Virus record (IMG/VR): IMGVR_UViG_3300022200_000020
Span: 62,001 to 126,000 of that record
Length of the DNA: 64,000 nt
Direction: 5' to 3' (one strand)
Source: a virus
This document shows positions 24,726 to 34,249 of this stretch, piece by piece (within the stretch, counting starts at the first letter, position 1; the number at the start of each line of letters is the position of its first letter). The notes beneath the pieces were generated by a model. It was not told the origin of the DNA. It saw only the letters and a program-made list of their open reading frames with translations, and searched no databases. The translations under genes were made by a program, and so were the position numbers.

Positions 24726-26176
24726 AATATTTTGTTTCTTGCTCGTGTTACTGCAACATAGGCTGATTGTAATCTTTCTAATTGTGAAGTATGTTGGTTT
24801 TTCACACTGAAAATATCTTTAAACGATGGAAAAACTGTATCATACGACTTTCCCTGTGAAGTGTGTGATGTTCCACCATAAGTGTATTGTATTTCACAAA
24901 AAAAATCTATTAATGCATTTTTAGCATCCCAAAATTTTTCATATGGTGATAATGCATGTAAAGAATCATGATCACTCAAATAATTTAAGATTTCTTTAAA
25001 TCTTTTATTGTCCACAACAGATGTAGGAATAAAAGTTTTTTCGTTAATATCGTGACACCAATATTCTAGTTCTTCAACTTTTATTTTAGAAACATCAATA
25101 TTTAAAGTTTCTGAATATAATAATCTCAAATTAGCTTTAGAATTATATTTTACTGCCATGTCTTGAAATTGCCAAACTCCTTTTAGATTGGTAATCCACA
25201 CTATGGCAAATCTCATTTTACGTTTCCCTCTAATTTCTCCTAATTCACCATTATTTAATTTTAAAATATTATTTTCATAATAATTTGTTTTTGAAACAAC
25301 AAAATCACCCGGCTCAAAATGAAAAGGTTGAGGATTTAGTTTTGATCTAATATACCGGCCAGCTTCTTTATAAGAGTACTGTGTATAAGAAATAAACTTA
25401 CAACCTAAAGGGTTTTTCTTAAATTCTTCAATCATTTCTTCAGCAAACTGATACTTATCATAAGTTATTCTTAAATGTTTTAATTTTTGGTTTTCGAGTT
25501 GTTTCCAGATTAAAGGATCAAATTCTTTTCCCTCCAAACCTTTGTAGATTTCAGTACGAAATAATTTACCAATCTCTGAAATTTCACCACCATAGCGATA
25601 AGGATATAATAACTCAAATGTTTTCAATTTAAAAACAGGTGAAAACAATTCGCCGTTTTTCCGTTCGATGGGAGGTAATTGACAAATATCTCCAACAAAA
25701 ATTATAATAGAGTCTGCTCTTCTTATTTTTTCGATAATCATTAATTGTCGATGACTTACTTGTGAACATTCGTCAATGATAATATATTTAGCAAGTGCCA
25801 AGGGTGGCTTTACCAATGTTCTTTTACCCTTTTTACTATATGTATATTTAGGAACTGGAACAAAATCAGTAACTCCATCCTCATTTGTAACTGGTCTACA
25901 TTGTAGTGCAGCAGCAATTGTTTCAGCAGAATATTCATATTTAAAATTACCTAAGAAATTCTTTGCTACCCCCAACGCTTCATGTGCTAATGCACACACC
26001 AATATTTTATCATCTGGCTTTGCGACAGACTCAACAATTTGTCCACATACATGAGATTTACCATGTCCAGCAGGGCCAATAATTACAATATCTTCTCTTT
26101 CGCTGAGAATATATTGACAAGCTTCGCGTTTAACTGTTTGCTGATTTTCATGTGATTTTTTTTGTAAATCAGTCAT
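24710..26176 (-). CDS. Dda/RecD-like SF1B DNA helicase
   Basis: 488 aa. Walker A is IVIIGPAGHGKSHV at about 32, motif II IIIDECSQVSH, motif III IIFVGDICQLPPIE, and motif V/VI TSHTSQGKSYD with YVAVTRARNKI near the C-terminus. The layout and size match phage Dda and short RecD-type 5'-3' helicases used in replication and recombination. Flanked by overlapping small genes in one minus-strand operon. Confidence 0.9.
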   Translation of the reverse strand: MTDLQKKSHENQQTVKREACQYILSEREDIVIIGPAGHGKSHVCGQIVESVAKPDDKILVCALAHEALGVAKNFLGNFKYEYSAETIAAALQCRPVTNEDGVTDFVPVPKYTYSKKGKRTLVKPPLALAKYIIIDECSQVSHRQLMIIEKIRRADSIIIFVGDICQLPPIERKNGELFSPVFKLKTFELLYPYRYGGEISEIGKLFRTEIYKGLEGKEFDPLIWKQLENQKLKHLRITYDKYQFAEEMIEEFKKNPLGCKFISYTQYSYKEAGRYIRSKLNPQPFHFEPGDFVVSKTNYYENNILKLNNGELGEIRGKRKMRFAIVWITNLKGVWQFQDMAVKYNSKANLRLLYSETLNIDVSKIKVEELEYWCHDINEKTFIPTSVVDNKRFKEILNYLSDHDSLHALSPYEKFWDAKNALIDFFCEIQYTYGGTSHTSQGKSYDTVFPSFKDIFSVKNQHTSQLERLQSAYVAVTRARNKILCLAE

Positions 26177-26412
26177 TTTCTTTTTGTTTTATTTTGTTGT
26201 TCTAAAAGTTTTTTCTCACATTCAAATTTTTGGTCTAGTTGACTACATTGGGTATTAAACTGCCCAAATAAGTCGGGGAAATGTTTTTTAACCATTGCAG
26301 GTCGTGATCCATCTTTATAAGTCCATGCCCCACCTTTAAATTCTACATGATTTGAATAATCAATAATTTTTTGACCTATTTTGATTTTAAATTTATTACT
26401 TGAACTACACAT
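26173..26412 (-). CDS. Hypothetical protein (79 aa)
   Basis: 79 aa, basic; KIGQKIIDYSNHVEFKGG, MVKKHFPDLFGQFN, and a lysine-rich tail. Not recognised. Overlaps the helicase start (ATGA). Confidence 0.55.
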   Translation of the reverse strand: MCSSSNKFKIKIGQKIIDYSNHVEFKGGAWTYKDGSRPAMVKKHFPDLFGQFNTQCSQLDQKFECEKKLLEQQNKTKRK

Positions 26413-26415
26413 ATA

Positions 26416-26781
26416 TTACAATGTTAATTTATTTAAAATGTAAAGAAATCCATGTTTTTCACTTAATTCGTTAATTTTATCCACAACATCTTCTTTGTCG
26501 AAATTGTATATATCTGAGTCTTCAATATTATCTATTAAAGAAAGTTTATTTCTTAGTGATTCTATGTCACAGGTATATTTAACATAAGTTAAAATATCAT
26601 CATCATCTAACCTAGATAATATATCACTACTATCAGAATTATTTGTAACATATTTTGTTAATACGTCATCATCTATATTATCTAATACTTGACTTATAAA
26701 AGAAGTATCTGTAATATACTTTATGATTACTTTTACATCTATTAAATCTAATATTTGTTCGTTAGTTATTTTCTCTCTCAT
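26416..26781 (-). CDS. Protein with three tandem Asp-rich repeats (121 aa)
   Basis: 121 aa. About 23-residue repeats follow the pattern (I/L)-x-K/T-Y-(I/V)-T/K, then L-x-N/R-I/L-D-D-D: ISQVLDNIDDDVLTKYV, DILSRLDDDDILTYV, LRNKLSLIDNIEDSD. A repeat scaffold of unknown role. Overlaps the nucleotidyltransferase gene by 20 nt. Confidence 0.6.
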   Translation of the reverse strand: MREKITNEQILDLIDVKVIIKYITDTSFISQVLDNIDDDVLTKYVTNNSDSSDILSRLDDDDILTYVKYTCDIESLRNKLSLIDNIEDSDIYNFDKEDVVDKINELSEKHGFLYILNKLTL

Positions 26782-27829
26782 ATTTTATAAAGTTTTGTCG
26801 AATTGTAAGAAAAATGATTTTAATTATTTCTTCATCTATATTTTCACGTAAATTACTATTAGCATAAAGAAGTTTAATTTCATTAACGCTTTGCTCTGAT
26901 TCTTCTAATAATTTCTCAAGGGTGAGATCGCCTCTGCGAATTGAAAGTAGATAATTAGCATCTGGACGTTTAACAATTAATCCTTGCCCTAAAGCAATTT
27001 CTTTTGCCATAGTGAGTAATCTCACACAATGCATAAGATTTTTTCCATCAATTTGCTGGTTGTGATTTTTTACATCAACATATCGGTCTGTATTTCTTTC
27101 TTTTAACCATTGTTGATATTCTCTATAATCTTTGCAATGTTGAGAATAAGAATTTTTATTAAAGAAAAGATTGCAAATGAATGTATAAACCTTTTCTTTT
27201 GGTATAGATGAAAGCTTAACCTCATTAGATTCAGGGCCGCATAATCCCTTGAAAGAAGGATTATAAAAAACAGCATATCCATCCATGATATTAGGAATTT
27301 TCACCAAACCAAAATTATCTTGATTAAGGCCATATTTTTTAATATATTTTTTAAGAGAGGTAGATTTACCACTGTCCAAGAGAACAAAACAAAAATCCTC
27401 AATCGTTTTACGTTTAATTTTTTCTTTATCCCAGTTCATCTTTTTGTTAGTACCTTTAGCTTTAGACATATTAGAAAACGCAAAACCTAAGAAACTATTA
27501 CCACATTTTTTACTGAGAAATGCAGCTCTATTTTCGATGAATGGTTTAAAATCATCATGGATATACATAATATCCTTTTCATTAGCAAAAACCATCTCTA
27601 GAATAGTAGAATTACTTGTTTTAAGTAGCTCTACGAACCTTTTAAGTTCAAACGCTACATCATCCTTAGAAAATTCTATTTGGGGCATATAGCCATCCGT
27701 GAGTACAGACTGTGCGCTTTGACAATAAACGTGTTTATAATCATAGTCTGAACCTTTGTGGTTTGTACCGTAAGCCCTTGAACCTACCAATACACTGTAA
27801 ATGATTGTTCCTTCTTGTATATTTTTCAT
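26762..27829 (-). CDS. RlaP-like predicted nucleotidyltransferase
   Basis: 355 aa. The pol-beta nucleotidyltransferase motif is at about 15: VGSRAYGTNHKGSDYDYKHV (GS-x9-D-x-D), with a third acidic position in VAFELKRFVELL near 60. The long helical C-terminus (IDGKNLMHCVRLLTMAKEIA, DANYLLSIRRGDL) matches the RlaP/COG3541 family, proposed to act in RNA repair by end modification. Fits the RNA ligase, kinase, HD and cREC genes of this window. Preceded by an exact promoter. Confidence 0.8.
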   Translation of the reverse strand: MKNIQEGTIIYSVLVGSRAYGTNHKGSDYDYKHVYCQSAQSVLTDGYMPQIEFSKDDVAFELKRFVELLKTSNSTILEMVFANEKDIMYIHDDFKPFIENRAAFLSKKCGNSFLGFAFSNMSKAKGTNKKMNWDKEKIKRKTIEDFCFVLLDSGKSTSLKKYIKKYGLNQDNFGLVKIPNIMDGYAVFYNPSFKGLCGPESNEVKLSSIPKEKVYTFICNLFFNKNSYSQHCKDYREYQQWLKERNTDRYVDVKNHNQQIDGKNLMHCVRLLTMAKEIALGQGLIVKRPDANYLLSIRRGDLTLEKLLEESEQSVNEIKLLYANSNLRENIDEEIIKIIFLTIRQNFIKYERENN

Positions 27830-27833
27830 GATA

Positions 27834-27864
27834 CAAAGATAAGTTATTTATACCTCAATAACAA
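27834..27864 (-). promoter_or_regulatory. Bacteroidota-type promoter
   Basis: Minus strand: TTG at 27864-27862, 20-nt spacer, TATCTTTG at 27841-27834, just before the start at 27829. Confidence 0.8.
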
Positions 27865-27905
27865 ATTTATTAGAGATAATATTAAAAAAAAATGTTATTT
27901 GGAAG

Positions 27906-28160
27906 TTAAACTAACTGTTTAATATTAACAGTTAGTTCATTTTTTTGTAAAGTCAATTGATTTAAATTTTCAATTAACAGAGTATAAAATTTTGATGAGT
28001 CGATTATTCCTGCTTCATTTAAAAGTTCTAATTCTTCCAAATCAATTTCATCACTTAGAATATTAAAATCCTGTAAGATTCTAAGTGATGTTGCAGCACC
28101 ATTATATTCATAGCAAGAAACTACTCCCGCAAATATAGTAATAATTTGATTAATGTTCAT
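27906..28160 (-). CDS. Hypothetical protein (84 aa)
   Basis: 84 aa, helical (ILQDFNILSDEIDLEELELL). Not recognised. Own promoter about 40 nt upstream. Confidence 0.55.
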   Translation of the reverse strand: MNINQIITIFAGVVSCYEYNGAATSLRILQDFNILSDEIDLEELELLNEAGIIDSSKFYTLLIENLNQLTLQKNELTVNIKQLV

Positions 28161-28199
28161 ATTTACTTTGTAAATTGATAGGTTAAATAATAATTTTCA

Positions 28200-28230
28200 C
28201 AAAGATATATCATTTTTTGTAACTATGCAA
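28200..28230 (-). promoter_or_regulatory. Bacteroidota-type promoter
   Basis: Minus strand: TTG 28230-28228, 20-nt spacer, TATCTTTG 28207-28200. Confidence 0.75.
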
Positions 28231-28253
28231 ACTATATAGATAAAATGATATAT

Positions 28254-28607
28254 TTAATCGACGAAATATAATTCCCTTGAAAATCTTTCAAAATAGTTGC
28301 CTACTAAGTATCTGGCCTCTGAAAATTCTTTGATAGAAAACTCCTCCACCGCTTTATAGAAACCTTCATATAAATATATTTCTTTAATTTCCTCTTGTGT
28401 AAGATCATCTATATTTAGTACTTTATATTTTTTTGATTCTAAGTTAATTTTACGTATATCTTGTATGGGTATACCTAATACAACCATAACACTTATAGAA
28501 AGACCATCATGGCTAGGTTCAACAAAAAGTATTTCATCCATGAATTCGTTAAACCCAGATAAAATATAGAATTGCCGATCATTTATTATAAGTTTTTTAT
28601 TATTCAT
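28254..28607 (-). CDS. Hypothetical protein (117 aa)
   Basis: 117 aa, mixed alpha/beta (LIINDRQFYILSGFNEFM, LYEGFYKAVEEFSIKEFS). Not recognised. 2 nt downstream of the beta-barrel frame. Confidence 0.55.
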   Translation of the reverse strand: MNNKKLIINDRQFYILSGFNEFMDEILFVEPSHDGLSISVMVVLGIPIQDIRKINLESKKYKVLNIDDLTQEEIKEIYLYEGFYKAVEEFSIKEFSEARYLVGNYFERFSRELYFVD

Positions 28608-28609
28608 GT

Positions 28610-29161
28610 TTATTGAAAAAAGTTTTTTACACCCATTTCAAAAATAATGGGATTTATATATTTTCCGTCGCTAAATAGAGAATTACTATTATATCTTTTC
28701 CCATGAGAAATTTCACAGCCAACGTATAACTCTGTATTTTTATAGAAAAAATTCTTGTAAAGAGTTACCTCTATTTGTGCTCCCACGGTAACCCGTTGAT
28801 GTTGAAAATTATATCTTGTAAAAGCATTACCTTCAATCCATCCCAATAACTGATTTCGCATTAGACCTATATCAATCGTCATAGTATTGGCGCGTTCCTG
28901 ATCTTTTTTAAGTAAATCATAAAAACTTTGATAACCAATTTGGATACCATAGGCCAATGATCGTTATTTCCAAAAATTAAGAGGTGTCAATTTTCGAAAG
29001 CCAATTTCAAAACTAACTCCATTAGCTCCTACCTCTGGTTCATTATTTACGATGATGTTATTTACCCCTACGTTAAAGTATGAAGTATAACGAAAATTAT
29101 CGGTTTGTCCTTTTAAAGAGAAAGAACAAAAAACTGCCAAAATAATAATAATGTTTTTCAT
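28610..29161 (-). pseudogene. Outer-membrane beta-barrel-like protein with an in-frame TAA
   Basis: One register from ATG 29161 to 28610 is broken only by TAA at 28966-28964. The N-terminal part has a signal peptide (IIIILAVFCSFSLKGQ) and beta strands (FRYTSYFNVGVNN, GVSFEIGFRKL). After the stop it continues LAYGIQIGYQSFYD, RVTVGAQIEVTLYKN, ELYVGCEIS with a terminal aromatic, typical of small outer-membrane barrels. The stop lies where Gln would fit (WK-stop-RSL). A phage-encoded outer-membrane protein could block superinfection. Confidence 0.6.
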
Positions 29162-29170
29162 AAAAATTGT

Positions 29171-29902
29171 TTATTGCTTGACTATTTGTAGCCAGCGAGT
29201 TTTAATAAATTTAAAATAATCATCAGGATTAAGACCATAATTTCCTATTGACCATCCATCCTGCAATTCAACTAATACGGTTTCGTTTTTATCAGTTACA
29301 GCAACATCAATACTATAAGCTTTAATTCCAATATTCATTATCTTTTCACTGATATATAAAATATCGTTTATAGTATCAACATTAGGAAATAACATAACAG
29401 CACCACTATAATTACAAGCTTTTAATATTTCTGCATTGAGTATATAAACTCTCCATTCACTTTTTATATTTATAACATCTTGAAATAAAGCAATTATATC
29501 TTTATTTTCCACATCTTGAGTATACATTAGATAATCATCCTCTTTTTTTTGTACAAAGGGATAAAATTCTTTATGTTTACCATAAGGTTTAACAAATATA
29601 GGTTTTTCATGTAAATTACAATTAGATATTTTATCTAACCATAATTTACGGCCTAAAAGAAAACTATTTAGTTCTTGAAATTTCAACATATCTATAGGAG
29701 CTGGAACATTAACTCCTAACTCTTCTAAATATTGACTTGCTGATTCAACTGATCCACAAATAATGTTTTCATCATTAATAGGCACAGTATCAATTGTATT
29801 AAAATGTTTTACTTCAATATCGTTATTTATTGCCCCAATTTGTGCAGATGTAGTGAAATCCCATATTGGATTTTTGTCGTTTGTTTGTATGTATAATTTC
29901 AT
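29171..29902 (-). CDS. ATP-grasp family protein
   Basis: 243 aa. ATP-grasp features: PIFVKPYGKHKEF (first Lys), EWRVYILNAEILKAC, and the metal-binding strand SIDVAVTDKNETVLVELQD followed by GWSIGNYGL. This resembles the short DUF4343/R2K-type ATP-grasp proteins common in phages. Substrate unknown; may ligate an amino acid or similar group. Confidence 0.75.
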   Translation of the reverse strand: MKLYIQTNDKNPIWDFTTSAQIGAINNDIEVKHFNTIDTVPINDENIICGSVESASQYLEELGVNVPAPIDMLKFQELNSFLLGRKLWLDKISNCNLHEKPIFVKPYGKHKEFYPFVQKKEDDYLMYTQDVENKDIIALFQDVINIKSEWRVYILNAEILKACNYSGAVMLFPNVDTINDILYISEKIMNIGIKAYSIDVAVTDKNETVLVELQDGWSIGNYGLNPDDYFKFIKTRWLQIVKQ

Positions 29903-29905
29903 AAA

Positions 29906-30280
29906 TTAATAAATTGATAATCTTGGTAAAATTTTGTTATATGATATAATATCTTTTTCTATCAATATATATTTCCGATTAAGTTGTTCACATGCTTCTA
30001 TCCAATTAAAAACAACTGATGAATAGAATGTTATAATGGCATCCTTATCATTCTTAGTCAAGTCAATAACATTATACCTATTTTTCAAAAACATCACAAT
30101 AGTATACGGTGATATTTTAGTACCATGTAAAAATAGTTTACTATTTGCTATGTTAGTAGCCCCATTATTGGGATCAACAAACCATTTATTAAACTCATCA
30201 ATGTTTAACATTTCAGGAGTTAATACTATAGGTGGTTTCTTTTTAAATATTTTTTCAAAAAAATTTTTCATAAAGTTCAT
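29906..30280 (-). CDS. Hypothetical protein, tandem paralogue A (124 aa)
   Basis: 124 aa. LTPEMLNIDEFNKWFVDPNN and GATNIANSKLFL closely mirror the neighbouring gene, so the two are a tandem duplication. Function unknown. 4-nt overlap with the neighbour. Confidence 0.6.
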   Translation of the reverse strand: MNFMKNFFEKIFKKKPPIVLTPEMLNIDEFNKWFVDPNNGATNIANSKLFLHGTKISPYTIVMFLKNRYNVIDLTKNDKDAIITFYSSVVFNWIEACEQLNRKYILIEKDIISYNKILPRLSIY

Positions 30281-30582
30281 AGTTTACTTATTTTAATTTT
30301 CCAATCTTTAAGAATTTCATCGCGAAAATTCATGACATCAGTTTCATCTATTTCTATTGGCCCATATATATGCTCTAAAAACTCACCTATTTGTGACCTA
30401 CTTAGTTTATCACTTCTTAGAAAAATACCCGCATGAGCATATGTTGCCCCATTTTCAGGATCAACAAACCACTCGTTAAACTTATCTATGTTTAACATAT
30501 CAGGGGTTATTTTAGTTTTTATCATCGGTGGAATTTCCTCTACTTTAACAAAAACCCTGCAAAACCAATTATATAACTTCAT
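30277..30582 (-). CDS. Hypothetical protein, tandem paralogue B (101 aa)
   Basis: 101 aa with ITPDMLNIDKFNEWFVDPEN and GATYAHAGIFL, matching paralogue A. N-terminal basic/amphipathic stretch. Function unknown. Confidence 0.6.
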   Translation of the reverse strand: MKLYNWFCRVFVKVEEIPPMIKTKITPDMLNIDKFNEWFVDPENGATYAHAGIFLRSDKLSRSQIGEFLEHIYGPIEIDETDVMNFRDEILKDWKIKISKL

Positions 30583-30628
30583 ATTTTTATTTTTTGTAAA
30601 TATATAAATATATTATGACAACTCCTAA

Positions 30629-31189
30629 TTATTTTTCAATTTTTTGTTTACCCCATCCGACGTTAATCTTTCCCTCATCGTTAAAGGTATATGACAAAAG
30701 ATCGTTTAAGATGTTTTCATCAAATCCTTCAGCAGCCAGAGAACAATCTTCTCTTTGTTCGGTAATATTAACAATATTGTCTTTCGCATTAATTAGAGCG
30801 AATACATTTGATTCTATTGTATCAATATAATTAACAAAATATACCTCAGTAGTATTTGTTTGATCAATTCTAATGAACCGAAAATACCATTGTGAAATAG
30901 CTGGCATATTCCAACGTAATCCCTGTACTATTGCCACGTCAACATAGCCCATATTTTTACCAGCTTTCAAGCTTTGTTGAGTACAGATTAAGATACCATT
31001 TTCACTTGCTTCATATTCTTTTAATACTTTTTCTCGGCTTTTTTTATCAATTGATCCCGTATAGACAAAAATTGGCCGATCAAACATTTTATTAAATTGA
31101 GTCTCATAAAAATCTACAACGTCTAACCTTGTACAACCAATGGCTATTTTTTCATTAGGGTGGCTTCTACAAATATCAACACATTTCAA
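30629..31189 (-). CDS. SF2 helicase C-terminal part (split from the methyltransferase-helicase)
   Basis: 186 aa with helicase motifs IV-VI: KIAIGCTRLDVVDFYETQF, VYTGSIDKKSREKVLKEY, ILICTQQSLKAGKNM, and the arginine-finger region SQWYFRFIRIDQ. It starts at TTG overlapping the TGA of the upstream gene. Reading one base back in that gene continues smoothly into this frame (LITKLLKCVD). So the pair is probably one protein split by a shift, unless reinitiation makes two subunits. Confidence 0.75.
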   Translation of the reverse strand: MKCVDICRSHPNEKIAIGCTRLDVVDFYETQFNKMFDRPIFVYTGSIDKKSREKVLKEYEASENGILICTQQSLKAGKNMGYVDVAIVQGLRWNMPAISQWYFRFIRIDQTNTTEVYFVNYIDTIESNVFALINAKDNIVNITEQREDCSLAAEGFDENILNDLLSYTFNDEGKINVGWGKQKIEK

Positions 31190-33465
31190 TAATTTGGTAT
31201 TAATTCCCCCTTTAATTCTTCAAATCGTTCTGGATAAATTGTTGTTTCAATCAAAAGATTTAGTTGGCGAATAATTCTAAGCGCAGAATCTTTACGGGAA
31301 TTGCCAGTGCTGTCATAATATGCACGAATATAGTTACCAGTTTGTTCCAAAATATCTTCGTGTAACATTTTTTCGTCAAATGTCGGATTAATCAATATAT
31401 GGTTGATATTGTACTTATCTGCTGCAATGTCCTTAAATTTTCGAATAAGCAATACAGTGTCCAACAAATTAATTAATTCAGTTTCATTGTAGATGTCTTG
31501 GTTTTGTTTACTAATCCCAAATACTGACTTTTTAGCTGGGCAAAAACATCTCTTAAAATCACTAAATCCCTTATATGATTTGAAAGGCTGGCCTATTTTA
31601 TCATTTTTAGTTTTAATAATTTTGTTTGGTTCTCCTTTTACTTTTTGCTCAATATACCAATTTTCGCAATTATTTATGTATGTTCCATTATAAAGAAAAT
31701 CTATTAATGGGAAATATTCTGCAACATTGTTACTTATTACAGTTCCTGACATACATAGCTTTCTTTTAGCTGAAACAAACAAATTTCGCACAGCTTTATA
31801 GGTATTGGAAGTATAATCATTCATGTCTTGACATTCATCAACAATAACATCAAAATCAAATGATTTCATATATTTTTTAATCTGGCGAAAACCAAATTTA
31901 CTAGTATTATCACCTGCTTTATTGCGCTTTATTGTTCGTGCCAAAAGCTCTGTTGTAAAAATATAATAATCAACATCTTTTTTAATGTCAGATGGTGTCT
32001 TAACAATAACAAATGATTTTTTATTAGCTTTAAGAAAAGACAACCAATCTTTTTCGACTACTTTAGGAAAAACCAAACATTTTTTTCTATGTGTATATTC
32101 TGCCCATACAAATGAAGTTATAGTTTTTCCTAAACCTTGTTGGTGTCCAACTAAACTATAAGGTTTAGACAAAATTTTAACAATATCTTCACTTTGATAC
32201 CAAAGAGGGTTGATTGATTTTCCACCGTGATTTTTTAAAGTACAATTGTTAACATAATTTTTTACTTCCTCAGAAACAACAATATCCTTATACTTTGTTA
32301 ATTGATTAGGATCAACAATAGTTCTAAAACGCTCACCCTTACGTTTTTTCTTTAGACCTATAATTTGCTTCAACCTAAAAATAACTTTGGGTTTTGTTAA
32401 TTTGATTTTTTGCCATTCTTCTGAAGATACCGTTGGGGGTTGTTGTTGGTTAGCAAATTCGTTGAGGATATAAATTGCCTTTGTATATTTTTCTTCTCCT
32501 TGGTGTGTTTTAATTTCAAACAGTAATTTTTTTACAACAAAGGGGAAGGCTAATTCTTCAGTGATTTGGCCCAACTTAAAAGAAAAATCATTTTCATTTA
32601 AACTGTCGGACAAAGTACTAACCGTATATTTTTTGCGATCAATTTTTAGTGCAGCGATTTCGTTTTTAATATCTAAGTGATTGGTATAATCATCACTCAT
32701 GGTATTATTATCAAATTCACGACCTTGACAGTTTTGGAAAAACAATACTTTTACGGGATACTTTAAATCATAAGCTGCAAACGCATTTTTCATCTTATAA
32801 GCCCCTAAAAAATTTAAATTTTCATTAATAAATTTAATTTGTGCAGAGTAATAAAAATCATCCATCAAATATGTATCGGGAACAATCAATACAATAAAAC
32901 CATATTTTTTTGTCCAGATAACAGATTTTTCCAATATGTAGTTTTGTGCTGTTTTATTTCCGAACTTCAAATTGAAGGGTGGGTTGGCCACAACATAATC
33001 AAACTTCTTTTCTTGATTGAAGTTTAATATATCACAGTTTATGATTTTTTGATTGTTAAAAAGATATGAAGCAATAGTAAATACTTCCTCATCTTTCTCT
33101 ACCCCAGTAAAATTACCTGACTCCACGTTATTGGCAAAAACTCCAATTCCACAAGTAGGATCAAATAACGTAGCGTGTTTTTCTACTCCTAAAATACTAG
33201 TAATAGTGTTGGCACTATCAATAGAAGTAAAAAACTGTCCTTGCTCTTCATCACGTTTTGCCCTAATAAAATCAGAAAAGGATGAATGCTTTTTCCGCTC
33301 AACCCCTGAAATTGCCCCATGACCACTATATACACTGAAAATATTGGCTTTAGTTAGAAGTTTTTCATCACCTCTAAGATTGTACCTTGCTTGTTTAATA
33401 CAAGCTGCATTTAATAATGCCCGTTGTTCTTGAGGGATTGTTTGGGTTGATATGTTATATCTCAT
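31186..33465 (-). CDS. N6-adenine methyltransferase fused to SNF2-type helicase (DarB-like)
   Basis: 759 aa. Methyltransferase motifs: LFDPTCGIGVFANNV (motif I, about 100), DYVVANPPFNLKFGN (catalytic NPPF). The second half is an SF2 helicase: SLVGHQQGLGKTITSF (Walker A), DVIVDECQDMND (motif II), KLCMSGTVISN (motif III). Motifs IV-VI are on the next frame. A methylase plus helicase arrangement recalls the P1 antirestriction protein DarB and large phage methylase-helicases. Promoter of TAG type upstream. Confidence 0.82.
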   Translation of the reverse strand: MRYNISTQTIPQEQRALLNAACIKQARYNLRGDEKLLTKANIFSVYSGHGAISGVERKKHSSFSDFIRAKRDEEQGQFFTSIDSANTITSILGVEKHATLFDPTCGIGVFANNVESGNFTGVEKDEEVFTIASYLFNNQKIINCDILNFNQEKKFDYVVANPPFNLKFGNKTAQNYILEKSVIWTKKYGFIVLIVPDTYLMDDFYYSAQIKFINENLNFLGAYKMKNAFAAYDLKYPVKVLFFQNCQGREFDNNTMSDDYTNHLDIKNEIAALKIDRKKYTVSTLSDSLNENDFSFKLGQITEELAFPFVVKKLLFEIKTHQGEEKYTKAIYILNEFANQQQPPTVSSEEWQKIKLTKPKVIFRLKQIIGLKKKRKGERFRTIVDPNQLTKYKDIVVSEEVKNYVNNCTLKNHGGKSINPLWYQSEDIVKILSKPYSLVGHQQGLGKTITSFVWAEYTHRKKCLVFPKVVEKDWLSFLKANKKSFVIVKTPSDIKKDVDYYIFTTELLARTIKRNKAGDNTSKFGFRQIKKYMKSFDFDVIVDECQDMNDYTSNTYKAVRNLFVSAKRKLCMSGTVISNNVAEYFPLIDFLYNGTYINNCENWYIEQKVKGEPNKIIKTKNDKIGQPFKSYKGFSDFKRCFCPAKKSVFGISKQNQDIYNETELINLLDTVLLIRKFKDIAADKYNINHILINPTFDEKMLHEDILEQTGNYIRAYYDSTGNSRKDSALRIIRQLNLLIETTIYPERFEELKGELIPNY

Positions 33466-33493
33466 GGAATCTCATTTTGTTATTTGATAATAG

Positions 33494-33524
33494 CAAAGAT
33501 ACAAGATATTCACAACTTTATCTA
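33494..33524 (-). promoter_or_regulatory. Bacteroidota-type promoter (TAG variant)
   Basis: Minus strand: TAG 33524-33522, 20-nt spacer, TATCTTTG 33501-33494. Confidence 0.6.
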
Positions 33525-33553
33525 ATTTTTTAGCAATATTTATATAAAAAAAT

Positions 33554-34249
33554 ATGAACTACATAAAGTATATTTTAATAGGGGTGGGGCTTTTACCTTT
33601 TATTTTGTTTGCCCAACAGACCTATCTTTTTGATGCAACATATTTAGAACCAATAAATGATTCTATTTCTCTATATGAAATAAAAATGGCTAATTTTGAA
33701 AATAGCTATCAGAATTTTCTCTACTATGAAGTAGAGGGAGAAACTTTTGATTATTCAACTAATTCTAGTAGGGAAAAAATAGTAGGTACTTATGATGAAA
33801 GAGGCTATTCATTTTATCATTTTAATAATGATAATTACTTAGAACGTTTGGATAGGAACATATTTAATGGTTCTTTAAATCGCGTAATAGATGGGGACAC
33901 TTATTGGATGAATATACTAGTACCAACGTCACAGGGGCGTTTTAAGACAACTAGATTAAAAGTAAGACTCTATAACTGTGATGCTTATGAAAAAACAACC
34001 ATGACCCTTTACAATAAAGATTTAAAAAGAAGAGAAACAGATCAGGAACATGATCAACGACTGGTAAAAGCAAAATTAGCTAAAAAATATGCTGAACATT
34101 TGTTGACAACAATCCCCTTTACTATTGTTTATAAACATAAATATAGAAATTCAAGGATTGTTGCCACGATAATGTTTAATACTGGAAAAACCATGAAACA
34201 ATATTTACAAGAAGCAGATTTGCTGACAGGTAAATATGAAACATTTTAA
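33554..34249 (+). CDS. Exported thermonuclease (SNase-like)
   Basis: 231 aa. Signal peptide 1-20 (YIKYILIGVGLLPFILFAQ). The SNase core begins near 110: RVIDGDTYWM, then RLKVRLYNCDAYEKTT (first catalytic Arg/Asp region), LAKKYAEHLL, and RIVATIMFNTGKTMKQYL (second Arg, terminal strand and helix), ending LLTGKYETF. About 90 extra residues precede the core. Would degrade extracellular or periplasmic DNA/RNA; unusual phage cargo. The only plus-strand gene between two minus blocks. Confidence 0.8.
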   Translation: MNYIKYILIGVGLLPFILFAQQTYLFDATYLEPINDSISLYEIKMANFENSYQNFLYYEVEGETFDYSTNSSREKIVGTYDERGYSFYHFNNDNYLERLDRNIFNGSLNRVIDGDTYWMNILVPTSQGRFKTTRLKVRLYNCDAYEKTTMTLYNKDLKRRETDQEHDQRLVKAKLAKKYAEHLLTTIPFTIVYKHKYRNSRIVATIMFNTGKTMKQYLQEADLLTGKYETF

